NCBI RefSeq assembly: GCF_018390645.1
Contig: NZ_JAHBGC010000016.1
Location: 1-64,000 of the forward strand
DNA: 64,000 nucleotides
Direction: 5' to 3'
From: Ancylobacter dichloromethanicus
Lineage (GTDB): Bacteria > Pseudomonadota > Alphaproteobacteria > Rhizobiales > Xanthobacteraceae
Notes under the pieces: generated by a model
The model's input: only the letters and a program-made list of their open reading frames with translations
Database searches by the model: none
Told to the model about the DNA's origin: nothing
Made by a program: the position numbers and the translations under genes
Shown: piece by piece, positions 18,787-27,763 of the stretch
Position numbering within the stretch: the stretch's first letter is position 1
Layout of the letters: each line of letters starts with the position of its first letter

Positions 18787-20391
18787 CTATTCCGCCGCCA
18801 TGGCCATCCCGGGCTGGGCGCCGCGCACGCCCTCGCCGAACGCCGTCTCGAAACGGGCGAAATGAGCGCCGAACAGCCCGGCCAGCCGGCGCGCGGCGAC
18901 CCCGTGCTCGATCTGGCTGGGCCAGGCTCGCGCCGGGTCGAGCAGCCGGGGGTCGACATCTTCCAGCGCCGTCGGCACGGCGAAGCCGAAATGCGCATCG
19001 GTCCGCCATTCGCCGGCCGCCAGTTCGCCCGCCAGCGCGGCGTCGACCAGCCGCCGGCTGGTCTCCAGCGGCACCCGGCGCCCGCTGCCGGCCTGCCCGC
19101 CGACCCAGCCGGTATTGACCAGCCAGCAGGTCGGCGCATGCGCGGCCAGCAGGTCGCGCAGCAGCCGGCCCTGGATGTCGGTCGTACCCGGCAGCTCCGC
19201 AGCGGCGAAGCCGGGCGCGAAGGCCGCTTCGGGCGTCTCCCCGGTGCCGCCGGCGCCATAGCCGGAGAGGAAATGGTAGAGCGCCTGCTCCGGGCTCAGC
19301 CGGGCGATGGGGGGCAGCACGCCGAGCCGGTCCTGCACCAGCATGAACAGATGCGTCGGCGCGCCGAGGGAGCCGCCGCGCCGGTCCGGCCCCGCCGGGG
19401 CGATGGCGCGGGCAAGGGCGGCCGAGGCGGCGTCGGCGAAATCGGGCACCCGCGTGTCGGGGTCGACCGCGATATTCTCCAGCACCGCGCCGAAGCCCGG
19501 CGCGGCCTCCGGGGGATGGAGCCGGTCGGCGGGGCGGGCATAGGCGCCCGTCTCCAGCACGAACACGCCCTCGCTCTGCCAGGCCAGCGCGCCATCGCCG
19601 ACCGGCGCCTGGGCGCAATAGCCGGCCAGCGCGGTCTTGCCGGCGCCGCTGGTGCCGAGGAACAGCGCGACGTCGCCCGCCGGGCCGTGGGTGACGGCGC
19701 CCCGCAGCGCCAGCACGCCGCGTCCGGCAAGCCGGTCGGCGAGGAAGATGAACAGCGCCTCGCGGATCGCCTCGCTGCGGGCGGTGCCGGCGACCAGCGC
19801 CAGCCCGTTGTCGAGGTCGATCGCGATCGCGCCGGCGGGGCCAAGGCCGTGCCTCTCGGCGTCGGGCCGGAAGCTGGGCGCGCATAGAATGGTGAGGTGC
19901 GGGCCGTTATCGGCGCCGGCCGCGCCTGTGTCTGCGGCGGCATCCGGGGCGGGGAGCAGATTGCGGGCGAGCAGCGCGTGCCAGGCCTGTTCCGAGAGCA
20001 CCCGCAACGCTACGCGCCGGCCCGGCCCGGCGTCGGCCTGTGCCTCCTGTCCGAACAGGGTGCGGCTCCCGGCATGTGCCAGCAGGTCGGCCTTGAGCGT
20101 CTCGAAGGTCTGGCGCGGCAGGAGGGCGATGTCTCCGCCGGCGCCGGTTTGGCCCGCGCCGTCTTCGCCCGCCTCGCGCACCAGGTAGCGGCCGGGTGCC
20201 GCGCCCTGCGCGGTGGTCACGACCAGCGCGCCGGTATCGGTGAGCCGGGCCTCGCCGCGCGCTACGGCGCGCTCGCACAGCGCCGCCGTTCCGAGATTCC
20301 AGAACACCCGGCCGGTGGCCGAAAGACCGAGGGCGGAAAGACCCGCCATTTCCGGGCCGTGATGTTCGCTCTGCGTGCCGGTTTGACTCAA
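18787..20391 (-). CDS. PEP carboxykinase-like protein with degenerate active site (probable pseudoenzyme)
   Basis: 534 residues, full ATP-PEP-carboxykinase length, with a TTG start backed by a strong GGAGGAG site. The C-terminal half is clearly PckA-like: P-loop GTSGAGKT (246-253), GVLPPIARLSPEQALYHFLSGY and WLVNTGWVGG. Catalytic motifs of true enzymes are altered. The GRSPKDKY arginine/lysine loop is absent, the His of MHCSAN is replaced (LALRGAVTHG), and the metal-binding DDEHGW has become GDGALAW (265-271). The Arg of NTRxxYP seems kept (ALARAIAP). It should still bind nucleotide but is unlikely to make PEP from oxaloacetate. It sits near chvI, where pckA is found in related bacteria. The intact frame over 1.6 kb argues for a kept function rather than decay. 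Confidence 0.8.
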   Translation of the reverse strand: MSQTGTQSEHHGPEMAGLSALGLSATGRVFWNLGTAALCERAVARGEARLTDTGALVVTTAQGAAPGRYLVREAGEDGAGQTGAGGDIALLPRQTFETLKADLLAHAGSRTLFGQEAQADAGPGRRVALRVLSEQAWHALLARNLLPAPDAAADTGAAGADNGPHLTILCAPSFRPDAERHGLGPAGAIAIDLDNGLALVAGTARSEAIREALFIFLADRLAGRGVLALRGAVTHGPAGDVALFLGTSGAGKTALAGYCAQAPVGDGALAWQSEGVFVLETGAYARPADRLHPPEAAPGFGAVLENIAVDPDTRVPDFADAASAALARAIAPAGPDRRGGSLGAPTHLFMLVQDRLGVLPPIARLSPEQALYHFLSGYGAGGTGETPEAAFAPGFAAAELPGTTDIQGRLLRDLLAAHAPTCWLVNTGWVGGQAGSGRRVPLETSRRLVDAALAGELAAGEWRTDAHFGFAVPTALEDVDPRLLDPARAWPSQIEHGVAARRLAGLFGAHFARFETAFGEGVRGAQPGMAMAAE

Positions 20392-20521
20392 GGTCGGCTC
20401 CTCCTACGCGTGACAGGAAGAGGCACCATGGGAGCGCAGTCGGGCGTTTTGAGCGAGTTTCCGGGTCGATTCTGTGGCCAAAAGCGGGACGCAGCGATAT
20501 CTTGGCCCCGAAGCGGTGGCC

Positions 20522-21271
20522 TCAAACCATTGCGCTGCGGGCCTTGTTCGCCAGTTCGACCAGCACCGCGCGCATCTCCTGCGCGCTCGTGACGCGGCGC
20601 CCGAAATCGAGCCGGCGCACCCGCGTGCCGTCCATCAGGTCGCAGCCCTCGGGGTCGAGCCCCACCAGCCGCCAGTGGCCGGGCCCGGTGCCGAGGAGAT
20701 GGAGGGCGTAGAGCTGCACCGCGTCGGCATGGTCGGCGTTCATGTGCGCGACGGCGCCTTCCTCGGCGGCGAGGACGGCGCCGGCGTCGTCGATCCGGGT
20801 GGCAAGCTCGGCTCCCGCCACATCGACGATCCGCCCGAATCCGGCGACGAGATGGGCGCTGTCGACCTCCATGCGGTAGAAGGCGAAGTCGCTGAAGCCG
20901 GCAAAGCCCGCCGCGTCCGGATGCCGCGCCAGGAACCGGCGGCGCGCCGCGGCGCCCGCGTCGGTATCGGCGAGCGGCGCGATCCGGCCCTTCAGGCCGG
21001 CGCGTGCGCCCTGCAGTTCGTCGCCGTCGCGGTGCTCGTCCACCAGCAGCGACACGCGCGGGTCGCGCCCGAGATTTCCGGTGTGGCGGGCGAGCTGCGA
21101 GAGCAGCAGCAGCGGCGCGCCATCGGGCAGGGTGGCAAGCTGGACCAGCGAGGCATAGGGCCCGCCATCGGCGTCCAGCGTCGCCAGCGCCCCGGTCTGG
21201 CTCTCGCGGAGCAGCCGCTTCACCGCCAGCACCGGGTTGAATTCGTCCGTCTTCCGGGGAGTCGCCGACAT
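20522..21271 (-). CDS. HugZ-like pyridoxamine-phosphate-oxidase-fold protein with DUF2470
   Basis: 249 residues. Residues of about 15-150 form a split-barrel flavin/heme-binding domain (SQTGALATLDADGGPYASLVQL, RDPRVSLLVDE, FARHPD-like segment); residues of about 165-245 form a DUF2470 domain (EGAVAHMNADHADAVQLYA with conserved His and Asp). This architecture is typical of heme-utilisation HugZ-type proteins and of plant GluBP-like proteins. It may bind or degrade heme; that role is inferred. It lies between the PckA-like gene and chvI, divergent from chvI, with 189 bases between the start codons for both promoters. Confidence 0.85.
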   Translation of the reverse strand: MSATPRKTDEFNPVLAVKRLLRESQTGALATLDADGGPYASLVQLATLPDGAPLLLLSQLARHTGNLGRDPRVSLLVDEHRDGDELQGARAGLKGRIAPLADTDAGAAARRRFLARHPDAAGFAGFSDFAFYRMEVDSAHLVAGFGRIVDVAGAELATRIDDAGAVLAAEEGAVAHMNADHADAVQLYALHLLGTGPGHWRLVGLDPEGCDLMDGTRVRRLDFGRRVTSAQEMRAVLVELANKARSAMV

Positions 21272-21460
21272 GGTGGAACACTCCGTTTTCCAAGGCCAAA
21301 GGGGTGCGCGAGCCGGCGTCCAGCGTCAAGCGCTCCGCCATGATTGGCCGTCGCCCTCGAAACGCGCTAATTTCCGTTGAATCAGTTTGCGTGTCACATT
21401 GTGGCCACGCCGGCGGGGTTCACCGCTTCGTGTACCGCCGCCGAACAGGAAAGTGCGCAG

Positions 21461-22159
21461 ATGCCGACCATCGCTCTCGTCGACGACGATCGCAACATTC
21501 TCACCTCCGTATCCATCGCCCTGGAGTCGGAGGGCTACCGGATCCAGACCTATACGGACGGCGCCACGGCACTTGACGGTTTCAAGACCAATCCGCCGGA
21601 CCTCGCCATCTTCGACATCAAGATGCCCCGCATGGACGGCATGGAGCTGCTGCGCCGGCTGCGCCAGAAAAGCGACATGCCGGTCATCTTCCTCACCTCG
21701 AAGGATGACGAGATCGACGAATTGTTCGGCCTGAAGATGGGGGCCGACGATTTCATCAAGAAGCCGTTCTCGCAGCGCCTGCTGGTCGAGCGGGTGAAGG
21801 CGGTGCTGCGCCGCTTCGCACCCAAGGACGGCACCCTGCCGCGCGAGACCGACAGCGCCAAGGTGCTGGAGCGCGGCCTGCTGCGCATGGACCCCGAGCG
21901 CCACACCTGCACCTGGAAGGGCGAGAACGTCACCCTCACCGTCACCGAATTCCTCATCCTGCAGGCGCTCGCCACCCGCCCCGGCGTGGTGAAGAGCCGC
22001 AACGCGCTGATGGACGCGGCCTATGACGACCAGGTCTATGTCGACGACCGCACCATCGACAGCCACATCAAGCGGCTGCGCAAGAAGTTCAAGGTGACCG
22101 ACGACAATTTCGAGATGATCGAGACGCTGTATGGCGTCGGCTACCGCTTCAAGGAGTAG
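21461..22159 (+). CDS. chvI: response regulator ChvI (OmpR family)
   Basis: 232 residues from ATG 21461, which has an AGGAAAG ribosome site; an upstream in-frame ATG at 21377 would add a leader not seen in the family. A receiver domain ([21 protein letters not shown], phosphate-accepting Asp52 in [11 protein letters not shown], then [26 protein letters not shown]) is joined to a winged-helix DNA-binding domain ([29 protein letters not shown]). ChvG/ChvI is the essential or near-essential acid, cell-envelope and symbiosis two-component system of Rhizobiales. chvG follows at once, then hprK, manX and ptsH. Confidence 0.97.
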   Translation: MPTIALVDDDRNILTSVSIALESEGYRIQTYTDGATALDGFKTNPPDLAIFDIKMPRMDGMELLRRLRQKSDMPVIFLTSKDDEIDELFGLKMGADDFIKKPFSQRLLVERVKAVLRRFAPKDGTLPRETDSAKVLERGLLRMDPERHTCTWKGENVTLTVTEFLILQALATRPGVVKSRNALMDAAYDDQVYVDDRTIDSHIKRLRKKFKVTDDNFEMIETLYGVGYRFKE

Positions 22160-22205
22160 CGGCTCCTTGCTCGATCCCGAATCGACCCGGAGCGCGCCCG
22201 ACGAG

Positions 22206-24089
22206 ATGGTGGTCGGCGATGAAGGGGAATCGATGGACATGCCCCGGCCCGCCGAGCGGGCGGGCCTGCTCGGCGCGTTGCGCCGGGCACGCAATTTCGT
22301 TGCCTTCAAGAGCTTTTCCAGCCTCACCCGCCGCATCGTCCTGCTCAATCTGGTCGGCATGTGCGTGCTGGTGTCGGGCATCCTCTATCTCTCCGAATTC
22401 CGCGCCGGGCTGATCGACGCGCGGGTGCAGAGCCTGCTGGTGCAGGGCGAGATCATCGCCGGCGCCATCGCCGCCAATGCGCAGGTCGAGACCAACGCCA
22501 TCACCATAGATCCCGAGCGCCTGCTGGAGCTGAGGGCTGGCGAGAGCTACGGCCCGGGCGAGGAGGGCTTCGCGCCGCTGGAATTCCCGATCAACCCGGA
22601 ACGCGTCGCCCCGGTGCTCAAGCGGCTGGTCGAGCCCACCGGCACCCGCGCCCGCATCTACGACCGCGACGGCGCGTTGCTGCTCGATTCGCGCTCGCTC
22701 TACGCGCGCGGCGAAATCCTGCGCTTCGACATGGCCGCGCCCACCACGCCCAAGCCGAACTGGATGGAGCGCGGCTGGAACAGCATGAAGTTCTGGTTCG
22801 AGCGTGGCGACCTGCCGCTCTACAAGGAACTCGGCCCCAATAATGGCAAGGGCTACCCGGCGGTGGTGGAGGCGCTGCAGGGGCAGAAGGCGAGCGCGGT
22901 GCAGGTCAATGACCGCGGCCAGGTGATCGTCTCCGTGGCGGTGCCGGTGCAGCGCTTCCGCGCCATTCTCGGCGCGCTGCTGCTGTCCACCCAGGGCGGC
23001 GAGATCGACGAGGCGGTGGCGGCCGAGCGGCTGGTCATCGTGCGGGTGTTCCTGGTGGCGATGGCGGTGATGGTGGTGCTGTCGCTGCTGCTCGCCGGCA
23101 CCATTGCCGGCCCGGTGCGCAAGCTCGCCGACGCCGCCGAGCGGGTGCGCCGGCGGACCCGCTCGCGGGTCGAGATCCCGGATTTCACCAGCCGCTCCGA
23201 CGAGATCGGCCATCTCTCGGGCGCGTTGCGCGACATGACCGACGCGCTCTATTCGCGCATCGAGGCGATCGAGAGCTTCGCCGCCGATGTCTCGCACGAG
23301 TTGAAGAACCCGCTGACCTCGCTGCGTTCGGCCGTGGAGACGCTGCCGCTGGCCAAGTCCGACACCTCGCGCGGCCGGCTGCTGGAGGTGATCCAGCACG
23401 ACGTGAAGCGGCTCGACCGGCTCATCACCGACATTTCCGACGCCTCGCGGCTCGACGCCGAATTGCAGCGCCAGGAATCCGAGCCGGTCGACCTGGTCCG
23501 GCTGCTCAACACCGTCACCGGCGTGCACAATGACGTGCTGCGCGGCGACGGCGTGCGGGTGAGCCTCGCCTTCGAGCCGGCGCCGCCGGCGGGAAGCAGC
23601 ACGTTCATCATCCCCGGCCACGATTCCCGCCTCGGCCAGGTGATCAACAACCTGATCGACAATGCCCGTTCCTTCTCGTCCCAGGATGGCGAGGTCCGCG
23701 TGACCTGCCGGCGGACCCGCGACGCGGTGGAGATTCTGGTCGACGATGACGGCCCGGGCATTCCGCCGCACGCGCTGGGCCGCATCTTCGAGCGCTTCTA
23801 CACCGACCGGCCGGAAGAGCAGGGCTTCGGCCAGAATTCCGGCCTCGGCCTGTCCATTTCCCGCCAGATCATCGAGGCGCATGGCGGGCGCATCTGGGCG
23901 GAGAACCGGCCGGCCGAGACCCGCCCGGCCGAGCCGGCGGCGAAGAAGCCGAAAGCCACGCGCGCCAGGGCCAAGCCGGCGGCGGGCGAGACCCCCGTCG
24001 CCCCCGCCGGCGGGGCGCAGGCCGAGACGCCGAAGCCGGCGGCCAGGCCTTCCGGCGCGCGTTTCGTCGTCCGGCTGCCGGCGAGCTGA
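22206..24089 (+). CDS. chvG: sensor histidine kinase ChvG
   Basis: About 627 residues. One transmembrane helix (SLTRRIVLLNLVGMCVLVSGILYL), a periplasmic stimulus domain of some 230 residues, a second helix with HAMP (about 275-350), then the kinase core with H-box SHELKNPLTSLRS (His364), N-box NNLIDNARSFS and G-boxes DDDGPGIPPHALGR and GLGLSISRQIIEAHGG. A stretch of some 45 residues rich in Ala, Pro, Lys and Glu is inserted near the very end, between IWAENRP and GARFVVRLPAS. The start is uncertain: ATG 22206 is used, but ATG 22233 has an AAGGGG site and a TTG at 22167 follows the AAGGAG at the end of chvI. Periplasmic ExoR, its usual inhibitor, is not in the window. Confidence 0.95.
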   Translation: MVVGDEGESMDMPRPAERAGLLGALRRARNFVAFKSFSSLTRRIVLLNLVGMCVLVSGILYLSEFRAGLIDARVQSLLVQGEIIAGAIAANAQVETNAITIDPERLLELRAGESYGPGEEGFAPLEFPINPERVAPVLKRLVEPTGTRARIYDRDGALLLDSRSLYARGEILRFDMAAPTTPKPNWMERGWNSMKFWFERGDLPLYKELGPNNGKGYPAVVEALQGQKASAVQVNDRGQVIVSVAVPVQRFRAILGALLLSTQGGEIDEAVAAERLVIVRVFLVAMAVMVVLSLLLAGTIAGPVRKLADAAERVRRRTRSRVEIPDFTSRSDEIGHLSGALRDMTDALYSRIEAIESFAADVSHELKNPLTSLRSAVETLPLAKSDTSRGRLLEVIQHDVKRLDRLITDISDASRLDAELQRQESEPVDLVRLLNTVTGVHNDVLRGDGVRVSLAFEPAPPAGSSTFIIPGHDSRLGQVINNLIDNARSFSSQDGEVRVTCRRTRDAVEILVDDDGPGIPPHALGRIFERFYTDRPEEQGFGQNSGLGLSISRQIIEAHGGRIWAENRPAETRPAEPAAKKPKATRARAKPAAGETPVAPAGGAQAETPKPAARPSGARFVVRLPAS

Positions 24090-24091
24090 CC

Positions 24092-24577
24092 ATGGCGGGG
24101 GTGATCGACGGACCCGACGGCGCCACCCCGCACGCGGCCACCGTGCACGCCTCCTGCGTCCGCGTCGCCGGGTGCGGGGTGCTGATCCGGGGGGCGTCGG
24201 GCACCGGCAAGTCGCACCTCGCCTTTGCACTGCTTCTCGCAGGCCGCGCCGGCATCGCCACCCCCGCCGAACTAGTCGCCGACGACCGCGTGGTGCTGTC
24301 GCGCCGGGGCGCGCGGCTTTTCGCTGCCGCGCCGCCCGTGCTCGCCGGGCTGATCGAGGTGCGCGGGGCCGGCCTGCGGCGCGTGCCCTTCGCGGCCGAG
24401 ACCGCCGTCGATCTCGTGGTCGACCTCGGCGCCGCCGATGCCGCCCGGCTGCCGGCGCCGGCGGCGCGGCAGGTGGCGCTCGAGGGGGTGGAGATCGCGC
24501 GCCTCCCCGTCCTCGCCGGCGGCGATGCGGTGCAGCAGGTGCTGGCGCTGATCCTCACCGAGGCCGTCCCGGAGTAG
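24092..24577 (+). CDS. hprK: HPr kinase/phosphorylase, short alphaproteobacterial form
   Basis: 161 residues, only the catalytic C-terminal half of the Gram-positive enzyme, as is normal in Rhizobiales. It has P-loop GASGTGKS (34-41), the ELVADDRVVL segment and the GLIEVRGAGLRRVPF signature. It phosphorylates HPr on a serine and so links carbon or nitrogen state to regulation. It starts 2 bases after the chvG stop, so it is cotranscribed with chvI-chvG. The EIIA and HPr genes follow after 178 bases. The nearby PckA-like protein shares the same P-loop fold class. Confidence 0.95.
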   Translation: MAGVIDGPDGATPHAATVHASCVRVAGCGVLIRGASGTGKSHLAFALLLAGRAGIATPAELVADDRVVLSRRGARLFAAAPPVLAGLIEVRGAGLRRVPFAAETAVDLVVDLGAADAARLPAPAARQVALEGVEIARLPVLAGGDAVQQVLALILTEAVPE

Positions 24578-24755
24578 CGATTTCCCGCTTTTTCGCGCCG
24601 CCGCCGGCCCTGTGCGGATTTTCCGCAGCGGTACTTGCCATTCGTGTGCAGCGCAACGATGATGTGCGCCCCGCAAAGGGGGCGGCGGGCGATCCTGCAA
24701 TGAAGCCTCCCGCAAAGAATTGCAGTCGCGCCGGACAGGCGTGCGGCGGAGCAAG

Positions 24756-25157
24756 ATGATAGGTCTCGTACTCGTAACGCACGGACGCCTTGCCAGCGAA
24801 TTCCGCGCCGCGCTTGAACATGTCATGGGACCGCAATCCCACATTGAAACCATCACCATCGGGCCGGACGACGATATCGAGCGGCGCCGGCAGGACATCG
24901 TCGATGCGGTCGCGGCGGTGAACAGCGGCGGCGGCGTGGTGATCCTCACCGACATGTTCGGCGGCACGCCCTCGAACCTTGCCATCTCGGTCATGACCGC
25001 GCCCGACATCGAGGTGGTCGCCGGCATCAACCTGCCGATGCTGGTGAAGCTCGCCACGGTGCGCGGCGAGGTGCCGATGGGCGAGGCGGTGGTGCAGGCC
25101 CAGGAAGCCGGGCGCAAATACATCAACATCGCCAGCCGGGTGCTGGCCGGGAAATGA
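24756..25157 (+). CDS. manX: PTS EIIA component, mannose family (regulatory)
   Basis: 133 residues from the ATG at 24756 with a GGAGC site. It has the EIIA(Man) fold: phosphorylatable His9 in VLVTHG, then VVILTDMFGGTPSNLA and GINLPMLVKLA. No EIIB, EIIC or EIID gene is present, so it should act in the regulatory (PTS-Ntr-type) phosphorelay rather than sugar uptake. Its stop overlaps the ptsH start as ATGA, showing translational coupling. Confidence 0.95.
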   Translation: MIGLVLVTHGRLASEFRAALEHVMGPQSHIETITIGPDDDIERRRQDIVDAVAAVNSGGGVVILTDMFGGTPSNLAISVMTAPDIEVVAGINLPMLVKLATVRGEVPMGEAVVQAQEAGRKYINIASRVLAGK

Positions 25158-25441
25158 GCGTGACCACGGACGGTCTCCGGCGCGAGCTTGCCATCGTCAA
25201 CAAGCGCGGCCTGCACGCCCGTGCTTCCGCCAAATTCGTCCAGACGGTGGAGCGCTTCGACGCCGATGTGCGCGTCACCCGCGCCGGCGAGACGGTCGGC
25301 GGCAGCTCCATCATGGGATTGATGATGCTGGCGGCGGCGCCCGGCACCACCATTCTGGTGGAGGCGAGCGGCGCCGAGGCGCAGGCGGCGATCGAGGCGC
25401 TGGAGGCGCTGGTCTCCGGCCGCTTCGGCGAGGACGAGTGA
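25154..25441 (+). CDS. ptsH: phosphocarrier protein HPr
   Basis: 95 residues. The EI-dependent phosphorylation site is His21 in KRGLHARASAKF and the HPr-kinase site is Ser52 in GGSSIMGLMML. With HprK and EIIA(Man) encoded just upstream it completes the regulatory phosphorelay; enzyme I (PtsP) must be encoded elsewhere. Translation is coupled to manX through the ATGA overlap. In related bacteria this locus is likewise followed by ahcY. Confidence 0.97.
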   Translation: MSVTTDGLRRELAIVNKRGLHARASAKFVQTVERFDADVRVTRAGETVGGSSIMGLMMLAAAPGTTILVEASGAEAQAAIEALEALVSGRFGEDE

Positions 25442-25469
25442 GCGAGCCGCCCCGGCACCCGCAAGCGTC

Positions 25470-25489
25470 ATATAAAGACATCTTTATAT
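25470..25489. promoter_or_regulatory. perfect palindrome upstream of ahcY (probable operator)
   Basis: ATATAAAGACATCTTTATAT: two exact 9-base inverted arms around CA, strikingly AT-rich in this GC-rich DNA and 85 bases before the ahcY start. It is too short to be a terminator for ptsH and lacks a T-tract after a GC stem. Its position and shape suit a dimeric ArsR-type regulator such as SahR, known to control S-adenosylhomocysteine recycling genes in proteobacteria; the identity of the binder is inferred. Confidence 0.6.
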
Positions 25490-25574
25490 CGTTATTGTAT
25501 TTGTGGAGCCCGGCTGCTATCACCCGGCCAGCTCATCCGTACCGCTTTGCGTCAGGCAGCAGGGAATCCGCATC

Positions 25575-26987
25575 ATGGCCATTGCCAGCGACTACATCGT
25601 CAAGGACATCAGTCTCGCCCCGTTCGGCCGCAAGGAACTCTCGATCGCCGAGACCGAAATGCCGGGTCTGATGGCCACGCGCGAGGAATACGGCCCGAAG
25701 CAGGTGCTGAAGGGCGCGCGCATCGCCGGCTCGCTGCACATGACCATCCAGACCGGCGTGCTGATCGAGACGCTGGTCGCCCTCGGCGCCGATGTGCGCT
25801 GGGTGTCGTGCAACATCTACTCGACCCAGGACCACGCGGCCGCCGCCATCGCCGCCGCCGGCGTGCCGGTGTTCGCCGTCAAGGGCGAGACGCTGACCGA
25901 ATATTGGGACTACACCGCCAAGCTGTTCGACTGGCACGGCGGTGGCCACCCCAACATGATCCTCGATGATGGCGGCGACGCCACCATGTATGTCCATCTG
26001 GGCCTGCGCGCCGAGAACGGCGACACCGCTTTCCTCGACGCTCCCGGCTCGGAAGAGGAGCAAGTGTTCTTCGCGCTGCTGAAGAGGCAGCTCAAAGAGA
26101 AGCCCAAGGGCTATTTCAAGGCGATCGCCGACAGCATCAAGGGCGTCTCGGAAGAGACCACCACGGGCGTGCACCGCCTGTACGACATGCAGAAGGCCGG
26201 CACGCTGCTGTGGCCCGCCATCAACGTCAACGACTCGGTCACGAAATCGAAGTTCGACAACCTCTATGGCTGCCGTGAATCGCTGGTCGACGGCATCCGC
26301 CGCGGCACCGACGTCATGATGTCCGGCAAGGTCGCCATGGTCGCCGGCTTCGGCGATGTCGGCAAGGGTTCGGCCGCCTCGCTTCGCCAGGCCGGCTGCC
26401 GCGTGATGGTCTCCGAAGTCGACCCGATCTGCGCGCTGCAGGCGGCGATGGAAGGGTATCAGGTGGTGACCATGGAAGAGGCGGCACCGGTCGCCGACAT
26501 CTTCGTCACCGCCACCGGCAACAAGGACATCATCACCATCGAGCACATGCGCGCGATGAAGGACCGGGCGATCGTCTGCAACATCGGCCACTTCGACAAC
26601 GAGATCCAGATCGCGTCGCTGAAGAACCTGAAGTGGGACAACATCAAGCCGCAGGTCGACGAGATCACCTTCCCCGATGGAAAGCGCATGATCCTGCTGT
26701 CGGAAGGCCGTCTGGTGAACCTAGGCAACGCCATGGGGCACCCGTCCTTCGTGATGTCGGCCTCGTTCACCAACCAGACGCTGGCGCAGATCGAACTCTA
26801 TGCCAACAACAAGGACGGCAGGTACAAGAAGGAAGTGTACGTGCTGCCGAAGTCGCTGGACGAGAAGGTCGCCATGCTGCACCTCGCCAAGATCGGCGTG
26901 AACCTCACCAAGCTGCGCCCCGACCAGGCCGCCTATATCGGCGTGACCCCTGAAGGCCCCTTCAAGTCGGACCACTACCGCTATTGA
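25575..26987 (+). CDS. ahcY: S-adenosyl-L-homocysteine hydrolase
   Basis: 470 residues from ATG 25575 (AGGGAA site 9 bases upstream). It splits S-adenosylhomocysteine into adenosine and homocysteine, keeping methylation reactions going. Substrate-domain motifs [31 protein letters not shown] and DDGGDATM are present, as is the NAD-binding Rossmann motif [17 protein letters not shown], and the C-terminus ends KSDHYRY as usual. A palindromic operator lies in its own leader, so it can be transcribed apart from the PTS genes, and a strong terminator follows. Confidence 0.98.
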   Translation: MAIASDYIVKDISLAPFGRKELSIAETEMPGLMATREEYGPKQVLKGARIAGSLHMTIQTGVLIETLVALGADVRWVSCNIYSTQDHAAAAIAAAGVPVFAVKGETLTEYWDYTAKLFDWHGGGHPNMILDDGGDATMYVHLGLRAENGDTAFLDAPGSEEEQVFFALLKRQLKEKPKGYFKAIADSIKGVSEETTTGVHRLYDMQKAGTLLWPAINVNDSVTKSKFDNLYGCRESLVDGIRRGTDVMMSGKVAMVAGFGDVGKGSAASLRQAGCRVMVSEVDPICALQAAMEGYQVVTMEEAAPVADIFVTATGNKDIITIEHMRAMKDRAIVCNIGHFDNEIQIASLKNLKWDNIKPQVDEITFPDGKRMILLSEGRLVNLGNAMGHPSFVMSASFTNQTLAQIELYANNKDGRYKKEVYVLPKSLDEKVAMLHLAKIGVNLTKLRPDQAAYIGVTPEGPFKSDHYRY

Positions 26988-27011
26988 GCCTTTCCGGGTT
27001 CGCGCGAGTGT

Positions 27012-27039
27012 AAAGGGCGCCTTCGGGCGCCCTTTTTCG
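27012..27039 (+). terminator. Rho-independent terminator after ahcY
   Basis: A 10-base stem AAAGGGCGCC/GGCGCCCTTT closes a TTCG tetraloop and runs into a T-tract. It ends 3 bases before the stop of the convergent acetyltransferase gene, and may serve both directions. Confidence 0.9.
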
Positions 27040-27041
27040 TC

Positions 27042-27527
27042 TCAGAGCTCCCTCTGCATCAACACCAGGTCGAGCCGACGGCCGAACTTGATGCCGATGC
27101 CCGGCATGCGGGCGGTCTCGATGAAGCCGAGGCGCGCATGCAGGGCCAGCGAGGCGTCGTTGCCCGCCGTGACGCCACCGATCATCACCTTCTTGCCGAG
27201 CGCGCGCGCCGGTTCGAACAGGGCTTCCACCAGCGCCCGCCCCAGCCCGCGCCCGCGCGCGGCTTGCGCCACATAGACCGAATGCTCGACACAGATGCGA
27301 AAGCCCTCGAAGGGGCGGAAATCGCCGAAGCTCGCATAGCCCAGCACCTCGCCCCCGTCTTCGGCGACGATCACCGGATAGGCCTTGGCCCGCCGGTCGC
27401 GCAGCCAGGCGACGCGGTTGGCGAGATCGGTCGGCGTGTCGTTCCAGATCGCCGTCGAGTTCAGAACGGCGTGATTGTAGATGGCGAGGATACCGCCCAG
27501 ATCGGCTTCCACTGCGTCGCGTAGCAT
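27042..27527 (-). CDS. GNAT family N-acetyltransferase (phosphinothricin-acetyltransferase-like)
   Basis: 161 residues from the second of two adjacent ATGs (27527), which has a GGGGA site at better spacing than 27530. The sequence LRDAVEADLGGILAIYNHAVLNSTAIW, VEHSVYVAQAARGRGLGRALVEALF (acetyl-CoA loop Q/RxxGxG/A) and MIGGVTAGNDASLALHARLGF matches the PAT/MddA group, which acetylates phosphinothricin or oxidised methionine analogues. Here a methionine sulfone or sulfoximine role is possible; the substrate is not shown by the sequence. It is convergent with ahcY. Confidence 0.9.
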   Translation of the reverse strand: MLRDAVEADLGGILAIYNHAVLNSTAIWNDTPTDLANRVAWLRDRRAKAYPVIVAEDGGEVLGYASFGDFRPFEGFRICVEHSVYVAQAARGRGLGRALVEALFEPARALGKKVMIGGVTAGNDASLALHARLGFIETARMPGIGIKFGRRLDLVLMQREL

Positions 27528-27763
27528 CATGTTCCCCGGTTCCGGCATCGGCAGCTTAGAGCATGTAAGGGGAGTGGCGCGCGACTTTCGCGGCCGGCAC
27601 AGGCTCGTCCGGTGCCGCACTGTCGACCCTGTGAATCCGCTCGATGGCAGGGACTGGCGGCGTCGCGGCGATGAAATTCCCCGCCCGCCGCTGGAATGAA
27701 GCCGGAACGCTCCCCATATCCGGGTTTCGCGGGGCGACCGCGCCAGGAGGAAAGACCTAAAGG

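Noticed and set aside
25490-25574. SAM or SAH riboswitch in the ahcY leader
   Set aside because: The leader is short and shows no conserved stem-loop or pseudoknot core that I can recognise; the palindrome explains regulation better.
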